The notes: generated by a model from the letters alone, not told the origin. A stretch of DNA of 64,000 bases from Marinobacterium rhizophilum DSM 18822 (GCF_000378045.1 NZ_KB899097.1:108642-172641); one strand, 5' to 3'; shown: positions 34,140 to 42,583, numbered from the stretch's first letter. A program made the numbers and translations.

Positions 34140-36079
34140 TGATGAAACACCTTCGAATAAACGTTTTTGCATTCACACCAGTGATGACCGAAGCACACCA
34201 CGGCGGCCAGCGCGATACCGGCCATATCCCAGCCCGCATCGGGCACGAACAGCAGCGTCACGGCAATGAGTCGCAGCGCGATCTCGAACAGCCGCAGTTT
34301 CTTCAGGTCAAACCCGGTCAGGGCGGACGCCAGCAGATAGATCCCGAGTACGAGCTTGGCGATCAGCCAGAGCCAGGGCACCAGTTCGAACGCCGCCCCT
34401 GCCTGTTCCACGGTCAGCAGCAGCGGGTTATAGGCGAAGATGAAGGGAATGATGAAGATCATGATCCCGACCTTCGATGCCTGTACCGAGGTCGCGATCG
34501 GACGCCCGTCCGATATACTGGCCGCCGCATAGGCCGCGATCGCCACCGGCGGCGTGATCGCCGACGCGACGGCAATCAGGAAGACGAACATATGCGCGGT
34601 CAACGGCTCCAGCCCCAGTTGCTGCATGGCCGGAATAGCGATGGTCGCCACTGTGACATAGGCCGGCAAAGTCGGCATGCCCATGCCGAGCACGACGCAG
34701 CAGGCCGCCGCCGCGATCAGCGACAGCATCAGTGAATCCGTCGCCATGCTGCTCAGCAGGATACCGAACTTCACCGGCACGCCGGTGGCCGACAGCGCGG
34801 AGATCACGATACTGACCGCGGCAATCGCCATCAGCAGTCGCGCGAAGGTACTGCCCCCGTCACACAGGCATTTCACCAGTTTGACCGGCTTGGCCCGCAC
34901 CTCGGGGTTGATCAGGCTCAGCGGGAACAGCAGCGCCAGCGCCGAGATCGAGGCACCGGACGGCGACAGGCCGGAAATCAGCAGCGCCACGATGACCGCC
35001 AGCGGCAGGAAGATCAGCAGCAGGTTCAGATAATCCTGCCGTGTCGGCATGTCGAGTTCGGACTCGGCACCGGCGTCGGCCTTGATGCCCAGGCGCCGCG
35101 TTTCGAACAGGATCATCGCGAACAGGCTGCAGTAATAGGCGATCGCCGGTACCAGAATCGCCACAATCACGGTGAGATAGCTGACGCCGACGAAATCCGC
35201 CATCACCAGCGCCGCAGCCCCCATGATGGGCGGCATGATCTGACCGCCGGTCGACGCCGCCGCCTCCACCGCACCGGCAAAATTGGGCGTAAAGCCCCTG
35301 CGCTTGATCATCGGAATGGTGACGACGCCGGTACCGACCACATTGCCGACCGCACTGCCGGAGACAGTGCCAAAGAGAGCGGACGACAGCACCGCCGCAT
35401 GGGCCGGCCCGCCGGCGGTGCGGCGCATCCACGAAAAGGCGATACGGATCATCGAATCACCGGCGCCGACGCCTTCCAGCACCGCACCAAGAATAATAAA
35501 CGGAAATACGGTCGTGATCACGACCGAAAAGGTGCTGCCGAGAATGCCGGCATCGAGGCTGTAAAGCAGATTCTGCGCCAGCATCTCTTCGACGCTGCCG
35601 CCCACGGTCCGCAGCGGCCCGGGCCACAGGTGACCGGTCGCCATATAGGCAATGCCGACAATCCCGAGCAGCGCCACCGGCGCGCCCCAGATGCGCCAGC
35701 AGAAAAACAGCGCGCCACTGGAGGCCAGCAGAGCGATCCACACCTCCTGCGGACCGAACAGGAACATCGACTCCTCCAGTTGAATGCTGACATGGTAAAA
35801 GGACCAGCAGGACCAGAGCAGGCCGCCCGTCAGCAGCACCGCCACAGCGGATATCCAGCGGGGCAAGAGGGTTTCCCGCTTATCCAGCACCCCCGCCAGC
35901 ACCACCAGCACACAGAGCGCGAAAAAGGTGGCTCGGAAGAACACCATCGGGAAAGGCCCGAGACGAAAATCGCCGATCGCGGGCATGACATTGGCCAGAC
36001 CATAGAGGCTCACCAGCAGGCTGAGCGCCGAGGTGAGCCAGAACAGCGGCTTTCTGACAATTGAAGAACAGGAAGACAT
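34136..36079 (-). CDS. TRAP transporter permease, fused DctQ-DctM type
   Basis: The 647-residue membrane protein is the third of its kind in the window. It has the small-subunit part (IGDFRLGPFPMVFFRATFFA) and the DctM signatures GTVSGSAVGNVVGTGVVTIP, GGQIMPPIMGAAALVMAD and GMGMPTLPAYVT. It lies between its TAXI receptor (93 bases upstream across a hairpin) and a sulfatase that overlaps it by four bases. The repeated gene order in all three cassettes indicates inheritance of a receptor-permease-sulfatase unit by duplication or repeated acquisition. Confidence 0.95.
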   Translation of the reverse strand: MSSCSSIVRKPLFWLTSALSLLVSLYGLANVMPAIGDFRLGPFPMVFFRATFFALCVLVVLAGVLDKRETLLPRWISAVAVLLTGGLLWSCWSFYHVSIQLEESMFLFGPQEVWIALLASSGALFFCWRIWGAPVALLGIVGIAYMATGHLWPGPLRTVGGSVEEMLAQNLLYSLDAGILGSTFSVVITTVFPFIILGAVLEGVGAGDSMIRIAFSWMRRTAGGPAHAAVLSSALFGTVSGSAVGNVVGTGVVTIPMIKRRGFTPNFAGAVEAAASTGGQIMPPIMGAAALVMADFVGVSYLTVIVAILVPAIAYYCSLFAMILFETRRLGIKADAGAESELDMPTRQDYLNLLLIFLPLAVIVALLISGLSPSGASISALALLFPLSLINPEVRAKPVKLVKCLCDGGSTFARLLMAIAAVSIVISALSATGVPVKFGILLSSMATDSLMLSLIAAAACCVVLGMGMPTLPAYVTVATIAIPAMQQLGLEPLTAHMFVFLIAVASAITPPVAIAAYAAASISDGRPIATSVQASKVGIMIFIIPFIFAYNPLLLTVEQAGAAFELVPWLWLIAKLVLGIYLLASALTGFDLKKLRLFEIALRLIAVTLLFVPDAGWDMAGIALAAVVCFGHHWCECKNVYSKVFHQ

Positions 36080-36135
36080 TGCAACCTCCAGGGGAGCGGC
36101 ACCTTCGGCGCCTCTCGAGAGCAGCGAATCCGGGC

Positions 36136-36165
36136 AGCCGGCCCGACGGAAACGCGGGGCCGGCT
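36136..36165 (-). terminator. GC-rich hairpin between receptor and permease genes
   Basis: AGCCGGCCC and GGGCCGGCT form a 9-base stem with a 12-base loop, seven bases after the receptor stop. It is the third occurrence of a hairpin at this junction. Confidence 0.6.
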
Positions 36166-36172
36166 CAGCGCC

Positions 36173-37159
36173 TTAGTTGGGCAGTAGGGCTTTCGGCACT
36201 TCGATACCGGCTTCGCGGTAATAGCGCAGCGCGCCGGGATGCAGCGGCGCATTGACGCCGGCCAGCGGATCGGCGGTTGGCAGCTCCCTGAGCAGGGCAT
36301 TGCCATCGGCCAGAGCCTGACGGTTTTCCATATAGGATTTGGTCAGCTGATAGGCGAGATCGTCCGACATGTCCGTTTTCACGCCCAGCATCAGCACCGC
36401 CTGCCAGGCAATGACCTCGTCGTCGTTTTTCTGCCCGGGATAGGTGTGCGGCGGAATCTTCGCCGGCACCAGCCCGAGCCCCGCCGGCGGCTCGCCCTTC
36501 TCCGGCAGCACCGACAGCAAGCGGATATCGCGGCTCATGCTGAGCTCCGACAGCGCCTGCGAGCCCAGGCCGTAGGTTGACACCAGCACGTCGAACTGGC
36601 CGTCCTGGAAACTTTGCGCTGCGGGCCCCCAGGGTGCCTTGACGGCTTCATACTGATCGTCGTTCAGACCACCGGCCTTGACCATCGCAGTTATCTGCTC
36701 ATTAGCGGCCCCCCCCGGCGGACCGATATATACCCGCTTGCCCTCGGCGTCGGCCCAGGACTTGATGCCCGAATCGTCCCAGACGATGGCGTGGTAGACA
36801 CTGGCGGGGATGCTGAACAAAGAGCGCACCTTCTGGGCCAGTGCAGCTCCCTGGTCCCCCATGCCCGCGTACGGCGCTTTACCGTTGACCAGCGCATTGT
36901 AGGCGTTCGGGGGCACGATGGCAGAATCCAGTTTGCCCTGGGTCATTTTCAGCAGCGACTTGGTCAGGGTCTGATTCATGGACAGCTGGACATCGACCCC
37001 CTCCTTGGCCCAGTAGCTGGCCATGGTCTGGGGCACGATACCGGCGACGCTGCTGGGCGCGACGGTTTCCATACTGATCTGTTGGGCGTTTGCTGTTGTA
37101 GCGAGACTGACCGCTACCGCACAGAGACTGCGGCGCAACCATTTTGCTGAGTTGGTCAT
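36173..37159 (-). CDS. TAXI-family TRAP transporter solute receptor
   Basis: The 328-residue receptor has a signal peptide (WLRRSLCAVAVSLATTANAQ) and the TAXI blocks SSVAGIVPQTMASYWAKEGV, WDDSGIKSWADAEGKRVYIG and LHPGALRYYREAGIEVPKAL. The start follows TGGAGGTCTC. Downstream are its permease and sulfatase; upstream lies an AT-rich region carrying a block shared with the promoter of the LysR gene at 39263. The ligand is unknown, and the module's operator-like palindrome suggests a link to hydroxycinnamates. Confidence 0.93.
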   Translation of the reverse strand: MTNSAKWLRRSLCAVAVSLATTANAQQISMETVAPSSVAGIVPQTMASYWAKEGVDVQLSMNQTLTKSLLKMTQGKLDSAIVPPNAYNALVNGKAPYAGMGDQGAALAQKVRSLFSIPASVYHAIVWDDSGIKSWADAEGKRVYIGPPGGAANEQITAMVKAGGLNDDQYEAVKAPWGPAAQSFQDGQFDVLVSTYGLGSQALSELSMSRDIRLLSVLPEKGEPPAGLGLVPAKIPPHTYPGQKNDDEVIAWQAVLMLGVKTDMSDDLAYQLTKSYMENRQALADGNALLRELPTADPLAGVNAPLHPGALRYYREAGIEVPKALLPN

Positions 37160-37178
37160 GAGACCTCCACTTGTTTTA

Positions 37179-37259
37179 TTTGTTATGGATATTAACTAAG
37201 TTACATCCCGACTCAGTCGTTGTAAAATACAAAATCGATCGCCCAATCATTCAAAAATG
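37179..37259. promoter_or_regulatory. Regulatory block before third receptor gene, shared with lysR promoter
   Basis: Three sequence blocks occur here and at 39181-39261 at identical spacing: TTTGTTATG with the palindrome TTTGTTA-N7-TAACTAA, GTTGTAAAAT-N-CAAAA (40 bases on) and CAAAAATG (73 bases on). The palindrome resembles the MarR-type operator of the ferulate operon. It lies 20 bases upstream of the receptor start. Confidence 0.6.
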
Positions 37260-37408
37260 GATAAAAACAGATAGATGAGGGGTAACCGCTCCGGCACCCG
37301 GCACCTGCCGGTCAATCCGGTATCGATCACAGGCAGGCGCATGGTGAAACGAAGCAGCTGAGGCCATAGGCCCGACTGCTCGTCACTCAGGGACCTCGTT
37401 CAGAGGAG

Positions 37409-38737
37409 TCAGTGGATGAATGTCTTGTAGCGGTAGCTCAGGTTGAGACCCACTTCGGTGGCTTCCTCACCGCGGTCGTTTTCGGCATAGAGCACGCCAC
37501 CACCGAGCGTCAGCCCCTTGGCCAGATTGTAGTTGGCACCGATGCTGTAGCCCTCGTTGTCGCCGCCCGCTAGCAGGAAGGTGCCGGCCGGATTGTAGGG
37601 GTCCCAGGCCTTGGTATAGTTCACGCCGACTTTCCATTTGCCCTTCGCCCAGTCGAAGCCGACATGGACCTGCTGATCGTCGACATGAATATCGGCCTTG
37701 TCGTTGTTATAGTCCTCGTAGGCGTAGTAGACGCTGCCGCTGACCGTCGCGCCGGACTCGAGCTGTTTCCCAACCTTGAAGCCGGCATCGGTGCTTTCCT
37801 GCAGCATGTCGTCGTTTACCACGTGAACCGAGGTATGTATAAGACCGGCACTCAGCGCATAGCCCGCGGCCGTTTTCCCGTTCCACTGCATCGCCAGTTC
37901 GTATTCGTCGTCCTTGAGCCCGAGATCGCTCCAGCTGTCCTGCTCGTCCGGTATGGTGCCGGGACCATCGAATCCGGCATAGGTATCCTGCAGGTTGATC
38001 GAGGCACCGAACGTAAACCCGTTCCAGTTGGGTGTCTCGTAGCCGATCTTGATGGCGTCCTGAGTATCGCGGGAACTGGAACGCCAGTCCCCGCCGACGA
38101 TGCCGTTGGGCCAGTCCCAGTTGTAAGGATTTCCTCCCTCACGGATGGTACCGCCCGCGAAGGGCAGGTTGCCCCACCAGGGAATGATGCCGGTAAAGGC
38201 GCCGTGACCGACGGCAATGCCGACCCGGCCCGACTGTTTGGGCTTCATGCGATCCGCCGCCCCGTCATCTTCACCGAGGTAGAAATTGCCGTAGCGGTCG
38301 CTTTTGAGCTCAATCGCCAGCTCATCGATCTGATCGTCATCGAGCCAGGCATCGTCGAGCTGGATAGCCGTATGCAGTTTCCACTGAAAGCCGCCATGGT
38401 TAGTCGTGTCGAACACATAGGTCGGATCGATGGTCGTCGATGCCGTATAGTAATATGATAGGTCACTGTTGACATTTTCCTTGTCCGGGTTGGAATTGGA
38501 CGAGTCGGAATAGTCTACCGATGAAAAACCGGCATGCACGCCTAGCCCGAGCTCAATGCCCAACCCCGCTTCCTGAGGCCCCTTCTGGAGCCCGACCGCC
38601 GCCACCTGGCTCGACGCCAGCGCCAGTATCAGAGCGCTGGCCAGTGCCGTTCTCTCACCCGAGAACCGGCCTGGGATCCTGAGCGCCTTGGCTGCAGAAT
38701 CCGCCTTTCGCTTTTTACTTACAAGAAGATTACGCAT
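37409..38737 (-). CDS. Porin-like outer-membrane beta-barrel protein (second copy)
   Basis: The 442-residue protein has a long basic n-region, a signal core (ALASALILALASSQVAAVG) and a barrel-like mature part ending in aromatic SYRYKTFIH. It is very similar to the product of 17090-18382 over the whole length, with near-identical segments such as AWLDDDQIDEL, NFYLGEDDGAADR and GRVGIAVGHGAFTGIIPWWG. Two copies, each with one of the sulfatase cassettes, argue for a barrel dedicated to the cassette substrates. ATG is preceded by TTAAGGAAC. The position of the barrel constriction and its selectivity cannot be read from sequence. Confidence 0.85.
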   Translation of the reverse strand: MRNLLVSKKRKADSAAKALRIPGRFSGERTALASALILALASSQVAAVGLQKGPQEAGLGIELGLGVHAGFSSVDYSDSSNSNPDKENVNSDLSYYYTASTTIDPTYVFDTTNHGGFQWKLHTAIQLDDAWLDDDQIDELAIELKSDRYGNFYLGEDDGAADRMKPKQSGRVGIAVGHGAFTGIIPWWGNLPFAGGTIREGGNPYNWDWPNGIVGGDWRSSSRDTQDAIKIGYETPNWNGFTFGASINLQDTYAGFDGPGTIPDEQDSWSDLGLKDDEYELAMQWNGKTAAGYALSAGLIHTSVHVVNDDMLQESTDAGFKVGKQLESGATVSGSVYYAYEDYNNDKADIHVDDQQVHVGFDWAKGKWKVGVNYTKAWDPYNPAGTFLLAGGDNEGYSIGANYNLAKGLTLGGGVLYAENDRGEEATEVGLNLSYRYKTFIH

Positions 38738-39180
38738 CTATAGTTCCTTAATTTTAATCGTTATTGTTGAGAAACAGTTTTTCGAGGCCGGGATTCATGC
38801 GCAAAGAAAGTCTCCCGGCACCACCCGGAAAGTTGAGTTCTAATTGGAAAGAAAATGACTTTCCCGCGCAAAGCTGATAGCAGAAATAACCTGTCCTTTT
38901 CAGGACAGATAACAATGCACTATTGAAAGCAGAGAAGCCTTTACGGCGTTGCGTACCGGCTTATCACGATTTCCTCTAAGAAAACCTGTGGGAGTCGAGC
39001 AGCCCCCAGTTCCGGCTGCTCGCACTAAGTCGGGAGTGCAAGCCGGCGAGACTGGAAAGCGCAGCAGTTTTCATACATATCCATGCTGGATGGAAGAAAT
39101 GTGGCCCACTCGCCGCAGGTGTGATAAGAACGCCGTGCCAGCGTATTTTGAGAACGTCCACAGGATCTCCGTTGCTTTAC
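38738..39180. other. Intergenic region between porin and lysR
   Basis: This stretch holds the porin promoter region (AT-rich, 38738-38900) and then about 280 bases with no supported gene, RNA or terminator. It fits the idea that the porin gene was inserted between the receptor and its LysR gene. Confidence 0.4.
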
Positions 39181-39261
39181 TTTGTTATGTTTATTAATTA
39201 ATTTACGGAGTATCCTCTACGTTGTAAAATGCAAAAACAGCCACTCGATATTACAAAAATG
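39181..39261 (+). promoter_or_regulatory. Promoter block of lysR, duplicate of the block before the third receptor
   Basis: It carries TTTGTTA-N7-TAATTAA, then GTTGTAAAAT-N-CAAAA and CAAAAATG at the same offsets as the block at 37179-37259. The lysR start codon follows directly, so the block holds its promoter and operator. Confidence 0.6.
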
Positions 39262-39262
39262 T

Positions 39263-40204
39263 ATGGATCCACGACATCTCGTTTATCTCGCCGTGATATT
39301 GGACAAAGGGTCGATCACGTCCGCTTCCAAGCACCTGCTCGTTGCGCAACCGACACTCACGCGTGTCATGGCCACGCTCGAAATGCAGGCCGGCACAAAG
39401 TTGTTCTCGCGCAGCCGGTTCGGAGTCAAAAGTACGCAGATGGGCGAAGCCCTGGCGCGGGAAGGACGCGCAATCATGCGCAACATGGAGATGGCAAAGG
39501 AGCAGGTCTCGCGTTACCGAACAGGTCTGAACGAACAATTGCGCGTGGCGATCGGACCGATGATCGGGATGGCGGTGATACCGGCACTAGTCGACCGCCT
39601 GACCCTTGAGCATCCCCGCATGGCCATCACCGTCACCTCGACCTCGCCCTCCGCAGCCTTGGACGCTCTACTGGACGACCTGCACGATGTGGTCATTGCG
39701 CCGGCACCGCATGACCAGGTACTTTCAGGGATCCATCGAGAATTGCTTCTGGAAGATCAGCTGGGCGTCTTTTGCGCCACAAGCCATCCTCTGGCGCAAC
39801 AGGACACCATTACCGTTCAGGACTTCGAATCGGCGGAGTGGTTGAGCGTCGGACTCGCCAGCCCCTTTGAAAAACAGTTCATCAAGATGCTCACGGCGGA
39901 GGGCATCCAAAAGATCAAGACACAGGCCGTATTCAGGAACGATGCCGCCATGCTGCTCAACCTGCTGGCCCGCGGCCGCCACCTGGCGGTATTGCCACGC
40001 ATCCCGGTGCGTGCGGTCACCGATCCGAGCCGGATCATTGAACTGGACCTGGGAGCGACCAGCGATACCGAGCGCAATATCTACCTCTGGTCGCGTGAGA
40101 AGGTGATCGATTGCGAGGTTTATAGGTACTTCAAGCAGGAGCTGGAGTCGGTGTTTCAGCAGTTAATGACCCACAAGTTGCGCCCGCCAGCGCTCCATGG
40201 GTGA
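39263..40204 (+). CDS. LysR-family regulator associated with the third TAXI-TRAP-sulfatase operon
   Basis: The ATG at 39263 (MDPRHL) gives 313 residues and matches the starts of the two sister regulators; an upstream extension has no support. The helix-turn-helix is at about residues 3-60 (GSITSASKHLLVAQPTLTRV), the effector domain from about 90. It points away from the cassette genes, as in the other two modules, but the porin gene now lies between. Shared sequence blocks in front of it and in front of the receptor gene suggest that it binds both. No clear ribosome binding site precedes the start. Confidence 0.88.
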   Translation: MDPRHLVYLAVILDKGSITSASKHLLVAQPTLTRVMATLEMQAGTKLFSRSRFGVKSTQMGEALAREGRAIMRNMEMAKEQVSRYRTGLNEQLRVAIGPMIGMAVIPALVDRLTLEHPRMAITVTSTSPSAALDALLDDLHDVVIAPAPHDQVLSGIHRELLLEDQLGVFCATSHPLAQQDTITVQDFESAEWLSVGLASPFEKQFIKMLTAEGIQKIKTQAVFRNDAAMLLNLLARGRHLAVLPRIPVRAVTDPSRIIELDLGATSDTERNIYLWSREKVIDCEVYRYFKQELESVFQQLMTHKLRPPALHG

Positions 40205-40334
40205 TGCTGGCAGCTGGGACAATGCATGGGGCGCATTTGCCGCAGCAACCTCGAGTTAGATATCTGTGCGATCGACGGGGGACTAGATCGACCTATAGTA
40301 GTATTTGGTATGGTCTGTTACTACGGAGACCAAT

Positions 40335-40570
40335 ATGGCAACGCCAACGCCCATCAAACCCGATGATGACTTGATAGGGCGTCTTCAGCACCTGGTCTAC
40401 GCTCGCCGGCGCTCGGCGCACTGGTCATGCGGGAAGTCATCGAGGAGTATGTGGAGGGCGAGGAAAAGTGCGAGGCCTTCAGGCTGAATGCGGTCAACGC
40501 CTGGGAGGTTTTCCAGGCCACCGGCCGGTACACGACCGCTGGCGAAGTGGCTGGACAGTTGGGGAACTGA
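40335..40570 (+). pseudogene. CopG/ribbon-helix-helix antitoxin, frameshifted
   Basis: The ATG opens MATPTPIKPDDDLIGRLQHL and RRRSAHW, the N-terminus of a CopG-type antitoxin. At about 40426 the frame shifts: the continuation MREVIEEYVEGEEKCEAFRL through GQLGN is in another frame, ending with TGA at 40568-40570. One base is lost or gained. The antitoxin would have paired with the ParE-like remnant just downstream. Confidence 0.75.
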
Positions 40571-40591
40571 TAACGAGTAGCCAGCGCCGAA

Positions 40592-40698
40592 ATGCCACAA
40601 GCGATCTTTGCCTCGGCACGATCTAGGATTTAGAGCGTCTGCGCGACTTCCTGCAGTCGAAGAATCCGGCAGCACCCGAACGGGCCGCGAGAGCCATA
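40592..40698 (+). pseudogene. ParE-type toxin, 5' remnant
   Basis: MPQAIFASA begins at 40592; after a frameshift the sequence reads DLERLRDFLQSKNPAAPERA, a typical ParE N-terminal helix pair. The gene then runs into a transposase fragment. Together with the frameshifted CopG gene it is a dead toxin-antitoxin pair. Confidence 0.65.
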
Positions 40699-41020
40699 GT
40701 GTGCGGCGAAGACATCATTCAGAAATCTCTGTTCACAACGGTGCACCTGGGCACCTTTGTTCCCAGTGATCACCCGCTGCGGCCAGTCCGACAACTGATC
40801 GATAAAGCCATGAACCGTCTCAACTGGCTGTGTGATCGTAACTATGCCGAAGGCGGCCAGCGTCGATTCCGCCCGAGCGATTTATACGGGCACAGTTGTG
40901 TGCAGGAATTCTATTTCATCCACAGTGAACGGCAACCGGTCGAGCCGATCAGTTGCGAACTGCGGTACCGCTGATTCGTCGAGCTGACCATAGATGATTC
41001 AGGGCGGCGCCACCAAAGCT
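40699..41020 (+). mobile_element. IS5-type transposase N-terminal fragment
   Basis: The reading frame encodes GEDIIQKSLFTTVHLGTFVP, SDHPLRPVRQLID and FYFIHSERQPVEPISCELRY, the N-terminal domain of IS5-like transposases. A TGA at 40972-40974 replaces the conserved Trp before FVELTIDD, and the catalytic domain is absent. It has cut the ParE gene. Confidence 0.65.
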
Positions 41021-41203
41021 AGTGACCTGTACATCACGAGTTGACCAATGGGCCAGGCGACCACACTTGGCCGTTCGGTGACTTACAGATACGAAGGAAC
41101 CGTTGCCTTCCCCACTGTCTCGGTAAACTCGTTCATGACTGTTGGAACGGATGCAGACGCGTCGACGACTGGCTCGAAGAGGTCGCGAATACGGAAGGGG
41201 GAC

Positions 41204-41719
41204 TCAGATCTCTCGCAGCACTCGCATCGGCACGAACAGGCGCATGGGACCATGCGTAAAGGGCTCAAAGATCTCAAACTGCTGATAGAAGCGCAAAGCA
41301 GTGTCATTGAGCACATCCAGTGTGACGCCAACGGCAGGTAAGCCTGTATCGCTAAGCCTAACCGCATGCCGCAGAGCTGAGATGAGGGTCTTTTCGCCAA
41401 TGCCCTGATTCTGGTATCGGATGTCGACGGCCAGTTTAGCCAGCAAGGTCACAGGGATCGCATAGGGTGGCAGCTTTTTCTCCGGGATCTGGTCACGCGT
41501 CACGGTCGCCGAAGCCAGCGTATAGTACGCGGCCAACCGAGCTTTCTCTCCTGGAGCAGCCTCGTCAGTGAGAAGTCCCCAGGTCGCACTGATACCGAGT
41601 TTCATGTCCCGGCATGCAAATCGAGCCAGGAACTGGTTCATTCCTGGCTCGCCACAATCAAACGCTTTCAGGTCGTGTTGCTGTTGGTCGACGAATACGA
41701 ATCCATGTAGTACCGGCAA
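41204..41719 (-). CDS. GNAT acetyltransferase toxin (TacT/AtaT-like)
   Basis: The 171-residue protein has the GNAT fold used by type II acetyltransferase toxins: FDCGEPGMNQFLARFA near the N-terminus, a central strand with AAYYTLASATVTRDQIPEK, and the acetyl-CoA loop LAVDIRYQNQGIGEKTLISA. Such toxins acetylate the amino group of charged tRNAs and stop translation. The start is a TTG directly after the antitoxin stop codon; no ATG is available in frame at a sensible place. Immediate adjacency to a DUF1778 antitoxin completes a TacA-TacT-type module that looks intact. Confidence 0.88.
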   Translation of the reverse strand: MPVLHGFVFVDQQQHDLKAFDCGEPGMNQFLARFACRDMKLGISATWGLLTDEAAPGEKARLAAYYTLASATVTRDQIPEKKLPPYAIPVTLLAKLAVDIRYQNQGIGEKTLISALRHAVRLSDTGLPAVGVTLDVLNDTALRFYQQFEIFEPFTHGPMRLFVPMRVLREI

Positions 41720-41998
41720 TTAGAATCCCTCGTCATCCAAGCGTTTGGCTGCTGCCAGAATTCGAGCGCTGGGTTTGCGAGTTTCGTCCTGACAGACCGC
41801 CATGAAATGGTCGAACTGCTCGTTAGTCAGCTGGATCGAGGCCTGGCGTTCGAGTATCGCTGGTGCATTTTCACGGATTAGGCGGGTGATGAACTCCGTC
41901 AGGGAGGCGCAACCAAGTGCCGCAGCGGCACGTTCCGCCATCTGCTTGGTCTCTTCATCGACACGCATATCAATGCGTTCGCGTGCTGCAGCTGCCAT
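41720..41998 (-). CDS. DUF1778 ribbon-helix-helix antitoxin (TacA-like)
   Basis: The ATG at 41996-41998 follows a strong AAGGAGG and gives 92 residues. The N-terminal ribbon-helix-helix (RERIDMRVDEETKQMAERAA, then LGCASLTEFITRLI) binds DNA, and the C-terminal tail (TNEQFDHFMAVCQ) would wrap the toxin. It precedes and abuts the GNAT toxin gene. A 21-base palindrome sits 25 bases upstream and is the likely autoregulatory site. Confidence 0.9.
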   Translation of the reverse strand: MAAAARERIDMRVDEETKQMAERAAAALGCASLTEFITRLIRENAPAILERQASIQLTNEQFDHFMAVCQDETRKPSARILAAAKRLDDEGF

Positions 41999-42022
41999 GA
42001 CAACCTCCTTCAAGTCATCAAA

Positions 42023-42043
42023 TGTACGGGAGAACTCCGTACA
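42023..42043. promoter_or_regulatory. Operator palindrome of the DUF1778-GNAT module
   Basis: TGTACGG-N7-CCGTACA is a perfect inverted repeat (with flanking A and T also matching) upstream of the antitoxin gene, as expected for ribbon-helix-helix autorepression. Confidence 0.65.
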
Positions 42044-42044
42044 T

Positions 42045-42429
42045 AATAGTCATCTTACAACAACATGGGCCAATAGCGAAATGTTCGACAGACCGCCGCC
42101 ATGATGGTCGGTAGCCAAGAGACACCGGAAAGCTGCTGCCTGCGATCCACCAATCGTGAAAGTACTACAATTTTTCTTCTGTCCAGGGTGATCTATGGAG
42201 TCGCGGTACTTGGATTGAACGATTGAACTTATGCCTTACGAACTGCTGGCTTGCAAGTTTTTCGCAGGTACGGTCCTCTCGCCCAGCGGCAGCGCCCGGC
42301 ACAATGCGGTCTCCGCTGTAGCACGTTAATCGTGCACCAATTTCTCGGCAGCTGCGCTAGCTTGGTCGACGGGGTTTAGGCAAACGGACAAAAAGCCGTG
42401 CATAGTGCCATATCGTCTGCAAGCGTACA
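42045..42429. other. Intergenic region without supported genes
   Basis: Apart from the toxin-antitoxin promoter at its left end, these 385 bases show no coding sequence with a ribosome site, no RNA gene and no terminator. Confidence 0.4.
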
Positions 42430-42583
42430 ATGGGATGGACTCCTCCTCACCCCACTCCGGCGCCATGCGCCAAAATGGTGGGTGTGAAGATCCAACCATC
42501 ATGTGGATGAGGAGAAGCCCAGATGAACATTATCCGTGTCGGTGCCGATATAGCCAAGTCGGTGTTTCATGTGCACGGCGTTT
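42430..42583 (+). mobile_element. IS110-family left-end fragment
   Basis: The stretch begins with ATGGGATGGACTCC, as does the IS110 element at about 53417, and includes a ribosome site (GAGGAGAAG) and the first about 20 codons of a transposase (NIIRVGADIAKSVFHVHGV, with the first catalytic Asp). It then breaks off inside a kinase gene fragment. The rest of the element is gone. Confidence 0.75.

Noticed and set aside
39267..39272. GGATCC inside the LysR gene at its start (and 1829-1834) as VanR sites
   Set aside because: Only the 6-base core is present; the TTGGATCCAA arms are missing and the first lies in coding sequence.
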